Source of the DNA: Nitrospirota bacterium
GTDB lineage: Bacteria; Nitrospirota; Thermodesulfovibrionia; Thermodesulfovibrionales; Dissulfurispiraceae
Length of the DNA: 64,000 nt
Assembly (NCBI GenBank): GCA_015233365.1
Contig: JADFXU010000004.1
Coordinates: 46,901-110,900 of the forward strand
Direction: 5' to 3'
Below the pieces are notes generated by a model that was not told the origin of the DNA, ran no database searches, and saw only the letters and a list, made by a program, of their open reading frames with translations. The translations under genes and the position numbers were made by a program. Positions 1 to 9,029 of the stretch are shown one piece after another; position 1 is the stretch's first letter; the number at the start of each line of letters is the position of its first letter.

Positions 1-68
1 TAGCTATTTGTATTTGACTTTTCTACGCTGTAACGCTCCTTTTCGCTAAAACGTTCCAATATTTTTTC

Positions 69-104
69 CATATTGAACAAAATATTGTTATTTTGTTCAA
101 TATG
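69..104. promoter_or_regulatory. Perfect 16-bp inverted repeat (4-nt loop) overlapping the start of the AAA ATPase gene; candidate operator or start-codon-sequestering hairpin
   Basis: CATATTGAACAAAATA-TTGT-TATTTTGTTCAATATG; arms are exact reverse complements and the right arm contains ATG at 102. Confidence 0.7.
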
Positions 105-1382
105 AATTATAATTTTGAACATATGAGAGACATTATTCTTACACAGAAGGCCGAGCGGGATAGTCTGCTTGAGGCTAATTACATTGAACGGGAAGGTCTT
201 GCAGATATTCGGACGACGCTATCGAACAATCTTATAAAAGTGATCATAGGCCCCAGAAGGGCCGGCAAATCCGTTTTTGCTATTCAGGCCCTCAAGGGAA
301 ACAATTTCGCTTATCTTAACTTTGATGACGAACGTCTCATACAAATCAGGGATTACGAAGAAATAATCAAAGGACTTAAGCAGATATATGGCAACACAAA
401 GAACCTGCTTTTCGATGAGATACAAAACCTGCCGAATTGGCAGCTCTTCATAGAGCGATTGCGCAGGCGGAAATTCAGCATTGTGGCGACAGGCTCGAAC
501 TCCAAACTTTTAAGCGGCGAGCTTGCAAGCCATCTCACGGGACGTTATGCACAGTTCCAACTGCTGCCCTTCTCGTTCAGGGAATTTCTGAGGGCTAAAA
601 ATGTGGCAGCGGGAGAGTGTAGCGAAACAAAGGAAGGACAGGGAGAAATCCTTCGGCATCTCGGAGAGTATCTGGAAAAAGGTGGATATCCTGAAGTTGT
701 TGTTAACGAGATAGAACACAGGGGATACCTTAAAACATTGTTCGACGGCGTGCTTTTAAAGGACATCGTCATTCGTCATAACATCAGGCATGCGCAGGGT
801 CTGAAAGACCTTGGATTCTATTTGCTGACAAACCACTCAACGTGCATGTCATTCAACGAACTGAAGAAGAATCTGGGCTTTAAAAGTGTCTCTACCGTGG
901 AAAAGTATGCTTCCTGTCTCAGCGAAGCTTTTATGCTTTTTACAACCAATCGTTTTTCGTACAAAGCACAGGAACAGACAAAAAGCCCCAAAAAGGTTTA
1001 CGCCTTTGATACAGGAATGATTGATGCTGTTAAATTCAAATTTATGGAGAATATGGGCAGCCTTGTCGAAAACGCTGTAGCTATCGAGCTATTGCGAAGA
1101 GGCAAAGAGTTTTACTACTACAAATCTTCTGACAATAAAGAGGTTGACTTTGTTATAAAAGAAGGCATCGAAGTTGCCCGGCTGATTCAGGTCTGCTACG
1201 ACATCTCAGCGCCGAAAACAGAGAAACGTGAAGTCTCGGCACTCATAAAAGCAGCCAATGAACTCAGATGCGACTTTTTAAGCATTATTACATGGGATGA
1301 CGAAAGAACGATCATGAAAGACGGTTTTAATATTTGCCTTGTACCCCTCCACAAATGGCTGCTCGGCAGAAAAAATAGCTAA
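102..1382 (+). CDS. AAA ATPase with DUF4143-type C-terminal domain
   Basis: ORF 93..1382 (TTG start) with likely ATG at 102; Walker A GPRRAGKS, LFDEIQNLPNW Walker B, C-terminal EVDFVIKEG nuclease-like motif. Confidence 0.8.
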   Translation: MNYNFEHMRDIILTQKAERDSLLEANYIEREGLADIRTTLSNNLIKVIIGPRRAGKSVFAIQALKGNNFAYLNFDDERLIQIRDYEEIIKGLKQIYGNTKNLLFDEIQNLPNWQLFIERLRRRKFSIVATGSNSKLLSGELASHLTGRYAQFQLLPFSFREFLRAKNVAAGECSETKEGQGEILRHLGEYLEKGGYPEVVVNEIEHRGYLKTLFDGVLLKDIVIRHNIRHAQGLKDLGFYLLTNHSTCMSFNELKKNLGFKSVSTVEKYASCLSEAFMLFTTNRFSYKAQEQTKSPKKVYAFDTGMIDAVKFKFMENMGSLVENAVAIELLRRGKEFYYYKSSDNKEVDFVIKEGIEVARLIQVCYDISAPKTEKREVSALIKAANELRCDFLSIITWDDERTIMKDGFNICLVPLHKWLLGRKNS

Positions 1383-1452
1383 GAGCTAATCGCCGAGAGC
1401 AAAAAATAAAAAGCCTTTGAGCTCTTAGCTCTGGACCCTTGGCTCTTAGCTT
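1377..1452. repeat. Word-like inverted repeat (AGCTAAGAGC word) followed by T-tract; terminator-like
   Basis: AGCTAAGAGCTAATCGCCGAGAGC versus reverse complement AGCTAAGAGCCAAGGGTCCAGAGC (19/24), then TTTTTTT. Confidence 0.6.
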
Positions 1453-1554
1453 TTTTTAAAATTTGCTGGAAAATAGTCAAGACAATAAGGTATATTGAAA
1501 ACACCGCCTGGAGGCGAAAGGACTGGATCTGTGCAGACTCTTAAATAAGGAGAA

Positions 1555-2223
1555 GTGTACATGAAAAATCAGAAGGGATTTACCTTAATTGAGCTATCGA
1601 TTGTTCTGGTAATTATCGGCATCATCCTCGGGGCAGTGCTCAAGGGGCAGGATTTGATAAACAATGCGAGGGCCAAGAAACTTATACAATGGGAAAAATC
1701 GTGGGAGGTCGCGACTTGGACTTTTATGGATAGGATGGGAAGGTTTCCGGGTGACCAGGGCACTAACGGAGTAATCGGTGATCAAGCCGCAGATACTAAT
1801 AGTGGTGTCGCCGAAATTTTAGCTGCTAGTTTTGTCAATCCCCCTCCGGCAACATTAACACTAGGAGCTTATACATTTACGTTAATGCTGGGCAATGATA
1901 ATGGTAAGACTACTGCTGGTGTTAACAAGAATTTAATTATAATTTGTAGCAGCACTACAGCTTCAGAATGTCTGAGTGGTACTGTCACCCAACTCACGGC
2001 TGATCAACTGCAATTTTTCCAGGCATTAGATACCGCAATTGACGGTACAGCCAATCCAGGTGCCGGCAACGTATTAGGTATCCCCAAAGCTTCACTTCCA
2101 ACGACCTTTGGAGCAGCGACTATGGGTCTAGCAGCAGCGCCGGATGCCGCTGGTGTTACTACTTGGACTATTGCTACTGATTATGCTCTTGGTTATTGGT
2201 TTGACAGGCCATCAGGGCAGTGA
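1555..2223 (+). CDS. Type IV pilin-like / pseudopilin with N-terminal methylation motif
   Basis: KGFTLIELSIVLVIIGIILGAVLKG prepilin motif; AAGGAG upstream. Confidence 0.85.
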   Translation: MYMKNQKGFTLIELSIVLVIIGIILGAVLKGQDLINNARAKKLIQWEKSWEVATWTFMDRMGRFPGDQGTNGVIGDQAADTNSGVAEILAASFVNPPPATLTLGAYTFTLMLGNDNGKTTAGVNKNLIIICSSTTASECLSGTVTQLTADQLQFFQALDTAIDGTANPGAGNVLGIPKASLPTTFGAATMGLAAAPDAAGVTTWTIATDYALGYWFDRPSGQ

Positions 2224-2293
2224 TGTAAGGCAGGTTGCACGGACTATTATGGCATACTTGCCGGTTTGATAGACTATACTTAAATTGCTTTAA

Positions 2294-2327
2294 TTTAAAA
2301 GGGGAGGCAATCGCCTCCCCTTTTAAA
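2294..2327 (+). terminator. Intrinsic terminator-like hairpin after prepilin gene
   Basis: TTTAAAAGGGGAGGC-AATC-GCCTCCCCTTTTAAA, perfect 15-bp stem. Confidence 0.75.
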
Positions 2328-2360
2328 TGATTGAAACAACGCAAGGTGAAAAGTATATCC

Positions 2361-4109
2361 ATGAACAACAATCTCCCAAAGAGAATATCCATAGCTATTC
2401 TATCTTTCAACTTTCTAATCTTAATGCACATCAACATAAGAAATTTCGGCGGCCCTATTGGTCTGCCGACTGCATATTTGATATGGATCGGAATAGTTTT
2501 ATATATTGCTGCTTCCATATGGACAGTTGCTGTTTCCTCCCGTTTCATCGAGCCTGCCATGCTAAAATATTTACTTCTATTTATCTGCCTGAGCCTGCTG
2601 ACCGTTTCTTTCAACCCAATACTTGATTACCATTCATTCCTTTATAAAACCCTCGGCACGATAGGGGGCGCGATTTTTTTTATTTCGCTGCACCAGCTAA
2701 AATTGACAGCTTTTGAGAGGGACAGGCTTCTGTTTGTGATCTTCATATCAGGGGTGATTGAGGCGTGCATCGGTATTGTTCAATACATTGCTCACGGTCA
2801 TATATCTTCTTTTATAGCTTCGACACGGGGAAGCATCTACGGGAACTTTCAGCAGCCCGCTGTGTTTGCCTCTTATTTGGCAACTGCAATAGTTATATCA
2901 CTTTTTCTGGTCAGCAGGCCTCTTTTCAGAAGGCTGAATAAGTTATGCAGGGCCTGTATTTTTCTTTTTGTTGCTGCAATAGGATTTACCCTGTACCTCT
3001 CCAATTCAAAGACTGGTTTGATAGGAATGGTCCTGGGAGTTTCGGTATTGCTCATTGCGAGGATAAGGATATGCAAGAAAATACAGAAAACTGTGCTGTG
3101 CTGGTCGCTTGCGTTGGCTATCGGGATTACCTGCGCTTATTCGGCTGAGGAAATATATTTTCACAGGACTATCCTGTTTACCAGTAAAAGTGCAGGTGTC
3201 AGGATCTTATTGTACAGATCTTCTTCTGGCATGGTTAAGGATAAGCCTATTTTGGGATGCGGGTTCGGCAATTTCGGCAGTAAATACCTCTACTATCAAA
3301 AGAAATTTCTGCAAAGGCATCCTGAATATAAAAAAGATGTCGAAAACTTATATATATCTCACCCTGACAACGAGATTCTTTACAGGCTGGCTGAATCGGG
3401 GATTGTCGGCGGTGTGGGTCTGATTGTATTGCTTTCGGCCTTTGGTTATATGATTTTTAAATTGGGCAGGGAGAAGGGGGGATTATATTTGTCAATGGTC
3501 CTGCCGATAGCGTTTCATACTCAGGTTGAATACCCGCTGTATCAATCAGCGGTACACTGGATGCTGTTCCTTATACTTGTTTATTTGCCTTCATCGCATT
3601 TCACCAAAAATGTTTCCCCGAGATTAAACGGAGTTGTCAGAATTGTAATTGCCGCCTGTACAACTGGTATTACTATTCTAATGGTTCTTTTTTTGATCAG
3701 GACATTGAGGGCCCACATGGATTTGGTGAAGTATAACAAACTCGTGTCTTCAAAGGGACAGATAAGGATTGAACTGCTGGGACCCGCACTAGAAAACAGC
3801 TACCTGGAACAGATAGCAACCAGGATATTCATGGATGCGCGACTGCGCATAGCTCTTTCAAAAAACAAGACCGACTGGATAAGAGAATATGCTGATTGGT
3901 CGAAACACGAGAGAATAGCCACGCCCCTTTCAGCGCTTTACGTTAGAGAGTCGATGGCGCTGTACGCGCTTGGGAAAAAGGGGCAGGCATTTGATCTTGT
4001 CGAAGAGGGCCTATCGCTATACCCGGATAAATCCGATCTCCTGGAAACAAAACTGACGCTCATAACTAAAGAAATACAGTCCAGGATCAAAGGGAAAATA
4101 AGGTTATAG
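2361..4109 (+). CDS. O-antigen ligase / PglL-like O-oligosaccharyltransferase (Wzy_C family)
   Basis: Multi-TM protein with GCGFGNFGSKYLYYQ...HPDNEILYRLAESGIVGG motif and C-terminal TPR-like segment; ORF 2331..4109 with likely start MNNNLPKR. Confidence 0.8.
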   Translation: MNNNLPKRISIAILSFNFLILMHINIRNFGGPIGLPTAYLIWIGIVLYIAASIWTVAVSSRFIEPAMLKYLLLFICLSLLTVSFNPILDYHSFLYKTLGTIGGAIFFISLHQLKLTAFERDRLLFVIFISGVIEACIGIVQYIAHGHISSFIASTRGSIYGNFQQPAVFASYLATAIVISLFLVSRPLFRRLNKLCRACIFLFVAAIGFTLYLSNSKTGLIGMVLGVSVLLIARIRICKKIQKTVLCWSLALAIGITCAYSAEEIYFHRTILFTSKSAGVRILLYRSSSGMVKDKPILGCGFGNFGSKYLYYQKKFLQRHPEYKKDVENLYISHPDNEILYRLAESGIVGGVGLIVLLSAFGYMIFKLGREKGGLYLSMVLPIAFHTQVEYPLYQSAVHWMLFLILVYLPSSHFTKNVSPRLNGVVRIVIAACTTGITILMVLFLIRTLRAHMDLVKYNKLVSSKGQIRIELLGPALENSYLEQIATRIFMDARLRIALSKNKTDWIREYADWSKHERIATPLSALYVRESMALYALGKKGQAFDLVEEGLSLYPDKSDLLETKLTLITKEIQSRIKGKIRL

Positions 4110-4118
4110 GCGTATTTA

Positions 4119-4214
4119 TTAAACAAGAGACAATTTAAAATCGAAAACCTCGTGTATTGACTCAAAGTCTTTCTTGTTCTGTGTGAAAACAACAGCGCCT
4201 TGATTTCTTGCCGA
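4119..4214 (-). pseudogene. C-terminal remnant of a PIN-domain (VapC-like) toxin
   Basis: Minus-strand translation SARNQGAVVFTQNKKDFESIHEVFDFKLSLV* resembles the PIN C-terminus; no N-terminal half present. Confidence 0.45.
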
Positions 4215-4236
4215 TTATCCGACAGATTTTAATTCA

Positions 4237-4362
4237 TTATAGCATAGCTCTTTTCGCAAAATAAGACCGACTGGATCGCAGCTTCTCCATGTCCAACTGC
4301 TTGGATATTCCGCTCATTTCGGCCAACCATTCCGGTTTAGTTCGGACACCATATCCAGGCAT
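4237..4362 (-). pseudogene. Short ORF, possible antitoxin remnant paired with the PIN remnant
   Basis: MPGYGVRTKPEWLAEMSGISKQLDMEKLRSSRSYFAKRAML*; upstream frame continues without an ATG. Confidence 0.25.
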
Positions 4363-4454
4363 ATTCTTCCAAAATGGTTCGGGCAGTTTTTTTAAGGGAG
4401 GATTGATAAATCTTGTAAATTAATTGACTATAATATAGACTATATTTAGCCTAC

Positions 4455-4628
4455 ATTATTCATGCGGTGTCGAGAAGGCTGGACACAGTGTCTCGGCTAA
4501 ATCTCGCAAGGCATCCAACCTTGCTCGAAGGCGACGGCAGCCCGTTCAGCCATCCATGGCGTCTCGGGCTGCCGACGCCCGCTACGACACAATGTCCAGC
4601 CTTCTCTTCGATAGAGTTTATGAATAAT
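4455..4628. mobile_element. MITE-like / REP-like element with inverted-repeat ends and internal hairpins
   Basis: Outer ATTATTCAT/ATGAATAAT; inner AGAAGGCTGGACA (4473) / TGTCCAGCCTTCT (4593); internal GGCGACGGCAGCCCG/CGGGCTGCCGACGCC and GCAAGG/CCTTGC stems. Confidence 0.6.
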
Positions 4629-4658
4629 ATGGGTTAGATCATATGACTGGAGGAGATT

Positions 4659-4937
4659 ATGAAACTTAGCGAAGCTGTTAAGCCAATCAGCTACATCAAA
4701 TCACACGCCTCGGAAGTTATTCGAGACATAACTGAAGGCCATGGCTCTGTTGTCATTACGCTTAATGGAGAGGCAAAGGTAATACTATTGGACATCCGTG
4801 AATACGAGAAAACTCAAGAAAGCCTGGCGTTACTAAGAATTCTTGCCCAAAGCAAAAAAAGCCATGAGGCCGGCAAGGTAAAATCCCTCAAAGAGGCATT
4901 CAGTGACATCAAGGCAAAAGCCAAGGGAATATCGTAG
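4659..4937 (+). CDS. Phd/YefM-family antitoxin
   Basis: MKLSEAVKPISYIKSHASEVIRDI...VITLNGEAKVILLDIREYE. Confidence 0.85.
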   Translation: MKLSEAVKPISYIKSHASEVIRDITEGHGSVVITLNGEAKVILLDIREYEKTQESLALLRILAQSKKSHEAGKVKSLKEAFSDIKAKAKGIS

Positions 4938-4940
4938 CAA

Positions 4941-5270
4941 ATGAAATATTCCGTTCACGTTGTCATAGATGCTGAGAATGATCTCTGGGATATTTATCGT
5001 TATGTTGCTCAAAATGACTCTGTCGAAAAAGCCGACCGACTGCTTGATAATCTTGCTGGTACGATGAAGTCACTCGAAGACCTTCCACTTCGAGGACACT
5101 GTCCTCCGGAATTGGAGCGTATCGGGATACTGGAATTCAGAGAGATATTTTTTAAGCCTTACAGAATCATTTACCGGACAATAGTATCTGACGTTTTTGT
5201 CTATTGTGTTCTGGATGGGAGACGACAACTGGCAGATATTCTTCAAGAAAGGCTATTAAGGTCTGAGTAA
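4941..5270 (+). CDS. ParE/RelE-family toxin
   Basis: VIDAENDLWDIYRYVA...GILEFREIFFKPYRIIYRTI; directly downstream of antitoxin. Confidence 0.85.
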   Translation: MKYSVHVVIDAENDLWDIYRYVAQNDSVEKADRLLDNLAGTMKSLEDLPLRGHCPPELERIGILEFREIFFKPYRIIYRTIVSDVFVYCVLDGRRQLADILQERLLRSE

Positions 5271-5356
5271 AAATATCAAAGTCCTAACTGGTGAAGGGAC
5301 TCAGTTTCCTGCTCTACCCGTAATTCTCGCTTCGAGTGGCCCAAGCATCCCTTTTC

Positions 5357-8300
5357 TTATTTGTCAGTAACGCCGTCAGTTGAATTGTAATAGACCTGGC
5401 AGTCGCCGTCGCCTCCATTGGCCACTATATCGGCAGTCATGGCTTGGGTATAGGTAATGGGGCCACCGGCTGTCCCTCCTGTGCAATAAGTGCCATTGGA
5501 ATAATTACTATGAGAATACCGATAAATTCTCCCATCGACCCCGCCGCTCGTTGTAAGTTCGTGTGGAAGCGTCGTATCAGTAATTTCACTTCCCTGGGTC
5601 ACGCCGTTATTGCACCATGATGCCCCCGCCGGGGTCACAACTGAAAATGGGCGTTCATTGGCATTATAGTTGTTCCATACACGATAGCCCTGACAACCCA
5701 CATATACTGTAGCAGAGCAGCTATTGTTTCCATTTGCGTTGGTGACTTTAAGTGTGTAAGTATTTGCCCCCGGCGTAGTGAGATTGCCGGTTGTGCAGCT
5801 TCCCCCGGCGGAATTGCTGAAGCTCGAGCATGAACCGCCGGGCGCGACTGTCCACGAACCGTTTGCAGGGCCGTTGGAAATTGTCCACGTAAGGCCGGTG
5901 GTGCCGTTGTATGCCACAATATTAGAAGTGGGCGTAAGGGTACAAGTTGGAGGAGGAGGAGTGATCTGCAACGTATATGATTGAGATACTGTCCTCCCGC
6001 CACTGCAACTGTCAGTAAGCTGAACGGTAAACGAATATGAGCCTGATGTTGACGGCGTGCCGCTTATAACTCCGGTCGAAGCGGTGAGCGACAGGCCTGG
6101 AGGCAGGCTGCCTGATGAAATGACCCATGAAAGTGGAGCAACGCTGCCGCTCGATGCGAGTGTTGTTGAATATCCTGTCCCTACAGTTCCACCGGGGAGA
6201 GGAGACGTTGTTGTTATGGAAAGTGTCGGGCATGTAATATTTACGGTAGCTGAACACGTCATGGTGCCGAAGTCATTTGTTACTGTAAGAGGATAAGTAG
6301 TCAAGGCGGTAATAGGGCCTGTTGTGCAAGTTCCGCTGGTTTGATTGGTGAAATTAGAGCAGGTCCCGCCAGGAGAGGTGGTCCATGTGCCGTTGGCGGG
6401 ACTGTTGGTCATAGTCCAGGAAAGGGTCGCTGTATTTCCATAAGCGACAATGACCGGATTTGTCGTAAAGTTACATGTCGGCGAGAGGTTCATGGACACT
6501 GTGTTATTGCAGGTATCAGTCGTGCAACTGTCTGTTGCAGAAACAAGCACAGTGTTGTATGGACCCGCTGACGTGGGAGTGCAGGTTATAGTCCCGGTAG
6601 ACGAATTGATACTCGACGTAGTGCAACCGGCCGGCAGGGTAGAACTTGTGAAGGAGCCCGCATTTGTCAGGTTCGCGGCGCTCCAACTCCATGTATATGG
6701 AGGGGTTCCGCCAGTTGCAGAAAATGTAGCTGTCCAGGCATGGTTGGGATTTATTCGCGGCAAAGAAGTGGCAGTAATTGAAGGCTCAGGGCAGGAGCCG
6801 TAAACATTCGCAATAAAATTGGCGATATAACCCAACTGATCCGAAGCCCCTGTGCCCTCGGTGAAGCCAATTTTGGCCTGGTTCATTGCAGAGGGAAGAG
6901 TGAAACAGTAGGCCAGGTCTGGAGAAAGAGAGGTTTCATTGGCACCCAGATTATTGTTACCCCCATCAATCCACACTTTTAAGAGTGCAGTGGAAGTGCA
7001 GCTTGCGGTTTCACAGGAACTGCATGTGCCGTTGCATCGCGTATGCAGTTCGACCCTCGCATCATGGTTTGTATACCCTGCATTGCATCCATCTTCCATC
7101 CAGGTGACGTGCGACCCGTTAACTGAGTTCTGGTAGGTCGTCCCGCTGCCATTCGTATTGTTGAAGACACACCCGAGGCCGGTGCCATTGCAAGTCCCGG
7201 TACACGTCCCATAACATGTTCCGGCACATGCTGCGCTGTTTATATAAGCTCCATTGCAAAGGCCTGTGCATGTAGCTCCTGTGCCGGTGCACGTCCCGTT
7301 GCATGCAGACGAAAGGCTGGTGCCATTGCACGTCCCGGTACACGTCCCATAACATATCCTGGGGGAGGCACATGTTCCGTTGTTTATTGCCGTAGTATTG
7401 CAGAGACCTGTGCATGTAGCTCCTGTGCCGGTGCACGTCCCGTTGCATGAGCAGGCAGGATTGCCCCATACATTGTGAGTATTGTCACCGTAGGTGCCTG
7501 CATGCGTGGGTCCGGTGTGGGTGCTGATAGACTGGACGAAAGCAACATGGTTATAATTTGTTGGATCATCACGCCCGGTGTTTGGATATATGTCAAACTC
7601 TACGGCCAGGTTATTGCCAGGCAATCCGCAGTAAGAAAGGAACTCCCCAAGGGCCCCCCCATACTGGCAATCATACGGGGTTTGAGCCGAATCACTGGCG
7701 CCCGTTCCGCAATACGTTGTCGGGTTGTTGGCCTGCATGAGTGCGAAGGTGTATCCATCTGCATATGTCATGCTGTTTGAGGAGTTGTCGGTATTAGCGA
7801 AACAGAAATTCCAGAAAGCCCTCAGGGTCTTGCCGAGAACCGGGAAATTGTATGGATACCAGACGCAGGCCGCTCCATTGCCCACGTTGAAGCCGAACTC
7901 AATTACATTATTCTGCACTGCGAGCCCCGTGGTACCTCCGCTGCTGGGGGCTATGTTGTTTGACAGTGCAGTGGAATCTGATGAGGTATTGGAACCACCA
8001 CCGCCACCACCGCCGCTTACGGGAGTTCCAGTGTTAATCCCGCCCGATGGATTGTTATTTTGGGCGGCACCGCCTGGAGGAACTCCAGCGCCGGCGCAGG
8101 TGTTTACTACTATGGGCAAAGTTTTTTGGACAATGACGCTATTGTAATCAGCCGCAAAAAAGGTAAGGGAACTGGTAGCAGTGGGCGTGCCGGTGATATT
8201 TAAGTAATCTGCCTTTAACCACGTGCCACCGCTGGAGCAACTGGTACTAGTTGCGAGGCTGTTAGTACCGGTTTGATCTTTGAATGTCAAACCACTAGCT

Positions 8301-9019
8301 GTACCCTGAATACACCAGTTGTATTTCGTGCCACTACTCATAAGCGCTCCCCCGTCTCCAAAAACCGAGCCGTTGTAAGCGGAGCCATTACATGCACTGG
8401 GTAACTCCGTATTGACGATACGCAGATATCCCCCAGTCCTGCCAAAACAGCCTGCCTTGCCCTGAAGTTCGGTGCGCGTGACAGCGCGAACTATATCAAG
8501 CTGCGAAGCCGTTACTGAACCGCTGAAGGCGCCGGAAGTTGCAGGAATGCCATTTACCGTAGTGCCATTTAGCGTGCCGGTTAGTGTGGTATTAACAGTG
8601 TAATCACTCCCTCCGCTGATAATTAAAAAGGCAACATCATTTATTCCCGTCGATGTGTTTATGGCTGCCGAGGTTATCCCGCAGAGCCCTCCTGCTCCAT
8701 TTGTTGATGTAAGGGATGCAAAATTGGCATCGTAGATATAAACGAAGGGCTTACCCCATGCGTCATTTGGGTTTTTTAAAGCACTTGCAAAGTTCGTAGC
8801 GTTAGGAATATAGCCATAGGCTGCCGACCAGCTTATGATGGAATTAATATCTGATTCGAGAGTATTTCTTGTGGAGGTATTTTTATATTTTGTGACCAGC
8901 GGACCGACACCAAGTATCCCCGCAGTAATAAGCGCGAAAATCAGGAAAAAAATGAACACTATAATAAAAAGACTGATGCCGCTTGAGTCGAAGATTATTT
9001 TTTTATGGTTCTCAGGCAT
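5357..9019 (-). CDS. Large prepilin-like protein with L-type lectin-like domain, Cys/Gly/Thr repeats and Ig-like (He_PIG-like) domains; putative pilus-associated adhesin
   Basis: N-term SSGISLFIIVFIFFLIFALITAGIL; lectin-like YADGYTFALMQ...GNNLAVEFDIYPN...LKVWIDGG...KIGFTEGTG; SGSLPPGLSLTASTGVISGTPSTSGSYSFTVQLTDS Ig-like motif. Confidence 0.75.
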   Translation of the reverse strand: MPENHKKIIFDSSGISLFIIVFIFFLIFALITAGILGVGPLVTKYKNTSTRNTLESDINSIISWSAAYGYIPNATNFASALKNPNDAWGKPFVYIYDANFASLTSTNGAGGLCGITSAAINTSTGINDVAFLIISGGSDYTVNTTLTGTLNGTTVNGIPATSGAFSGSVTASQLDIVRAVTRTELQGKAGCFGRTGGYLRIVNTELPSACNGSAYNGSVFGDGGALMSSGTKYNWCIQGTASGLTFKDQTGTNSLATSTSCSSGGTWLKADYLNITGTPTATSSLTFFAADYNSVIVQKTLPIVVNTCAGAGVPPGGAAQNNNPSGGINTGTPVSGGGGGGGSNTSSDSTALSNNIAPSSGGTTGLAVQNNVIEFGFNVGNGAACVWYPYNFPVLGKTLRAFWNFCFANTDNSSNSMTYADGYTFALMQANNPTTYCGTGASDSAQTPYDCQYGGALGEFLSYCGLPGNNLAVEFDIYPNTGRDDPTNYNHVAFVQSISTHTGPTHAGTYGDNTHNVWGNPACSCNGTCTGTGATCTGLCNTTAINNGTCASPRICYGTCTGTCNGTSLSSACNGTCTGTGATCTGLCNGAYINSAACAGTCYGTCTGTCNGTGLGCVFNNTNGSGTTYQNSVNGSHVTWMEDGCNAGYTNHDARVELHTRCNGTCSSCETASCTSTALLKVWIDGGNNNLGANETSLSPDLAYCFTLPSAMNQAKIGFTEGTGASDQLGYIANFIANVYGSCPEPSITATSLPRINPNHAWTATFSATGGTPPYTWSWSAANLTNAGSFTSSTLPAGCTTSSINSSTGTITCTPTSAGPYNTVLVSATDSCTTDTCNNTVSMNLSPTCNFTTNPVIVAYGNTATLSWTMTNSPANGTWTTSPGGTCSNFTNQTSGTCTTGPITALTTYPLTVTNDFGTMTCSATVNITCPTLSITTTSPLPGGTVGTGYSTTLASSGSVAPLSWVISSGSLPPGLSLTASTGVISGTPSTSGSYSFTVQLTDSCSGGRTVSQSYTLQITPPPPTCTLTPTSNIVAYNGTTGLTWTISNGPANGSWTVAPGGSCSSFSNSAGGSCTTGNLTTPGANTYTLKVTNANGNNSCSATVYVGCQGYRVWNNYNANERPFSVVTPAGASWCNNGVTQGSEITDTTLPHELTTSGGVDGRIYRYSHSNYSNGTYCTGGTAGGPITYTQAMTADIVANGGDGDCQVYYNSTDGVTDK
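7193..7453. repeat. Intragenic near-tandem duplication of a roughly 130-140 bp unit encoding CNGTCTGTGATCTGLCN...CYGTCTGTCNGT
   Basis: CGGTACACGTCCCATAACAT...TGTGCATGTAGCTCCTGTGCCGGTGCACGTCCCGTTGCATG occurs twice. Confidence 0.75.
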
Positions 9020-9029
9020 TGCAAAGTAC

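Noticed and set aside
1480-1560. Possible riboswitch in the prepilin 5' UTR (hairpin CGCC-TGGA-GGCG followed by GAAAGG)
   Set aside because: Considered because GEMM riboswitches precede pilins in some bacteria, but the GCAAACC and ACGCAAAGCC cores are absent; only a small hairpin is supported.
5635-8147. Numerous plus- and minus-strand ORFs of 60-140 aa inside 5357..9019
   Set aside because: Antisense or off-frame to the long prepilin-lectin CDS; low-complexity GC-rich repeats keep other frames open.
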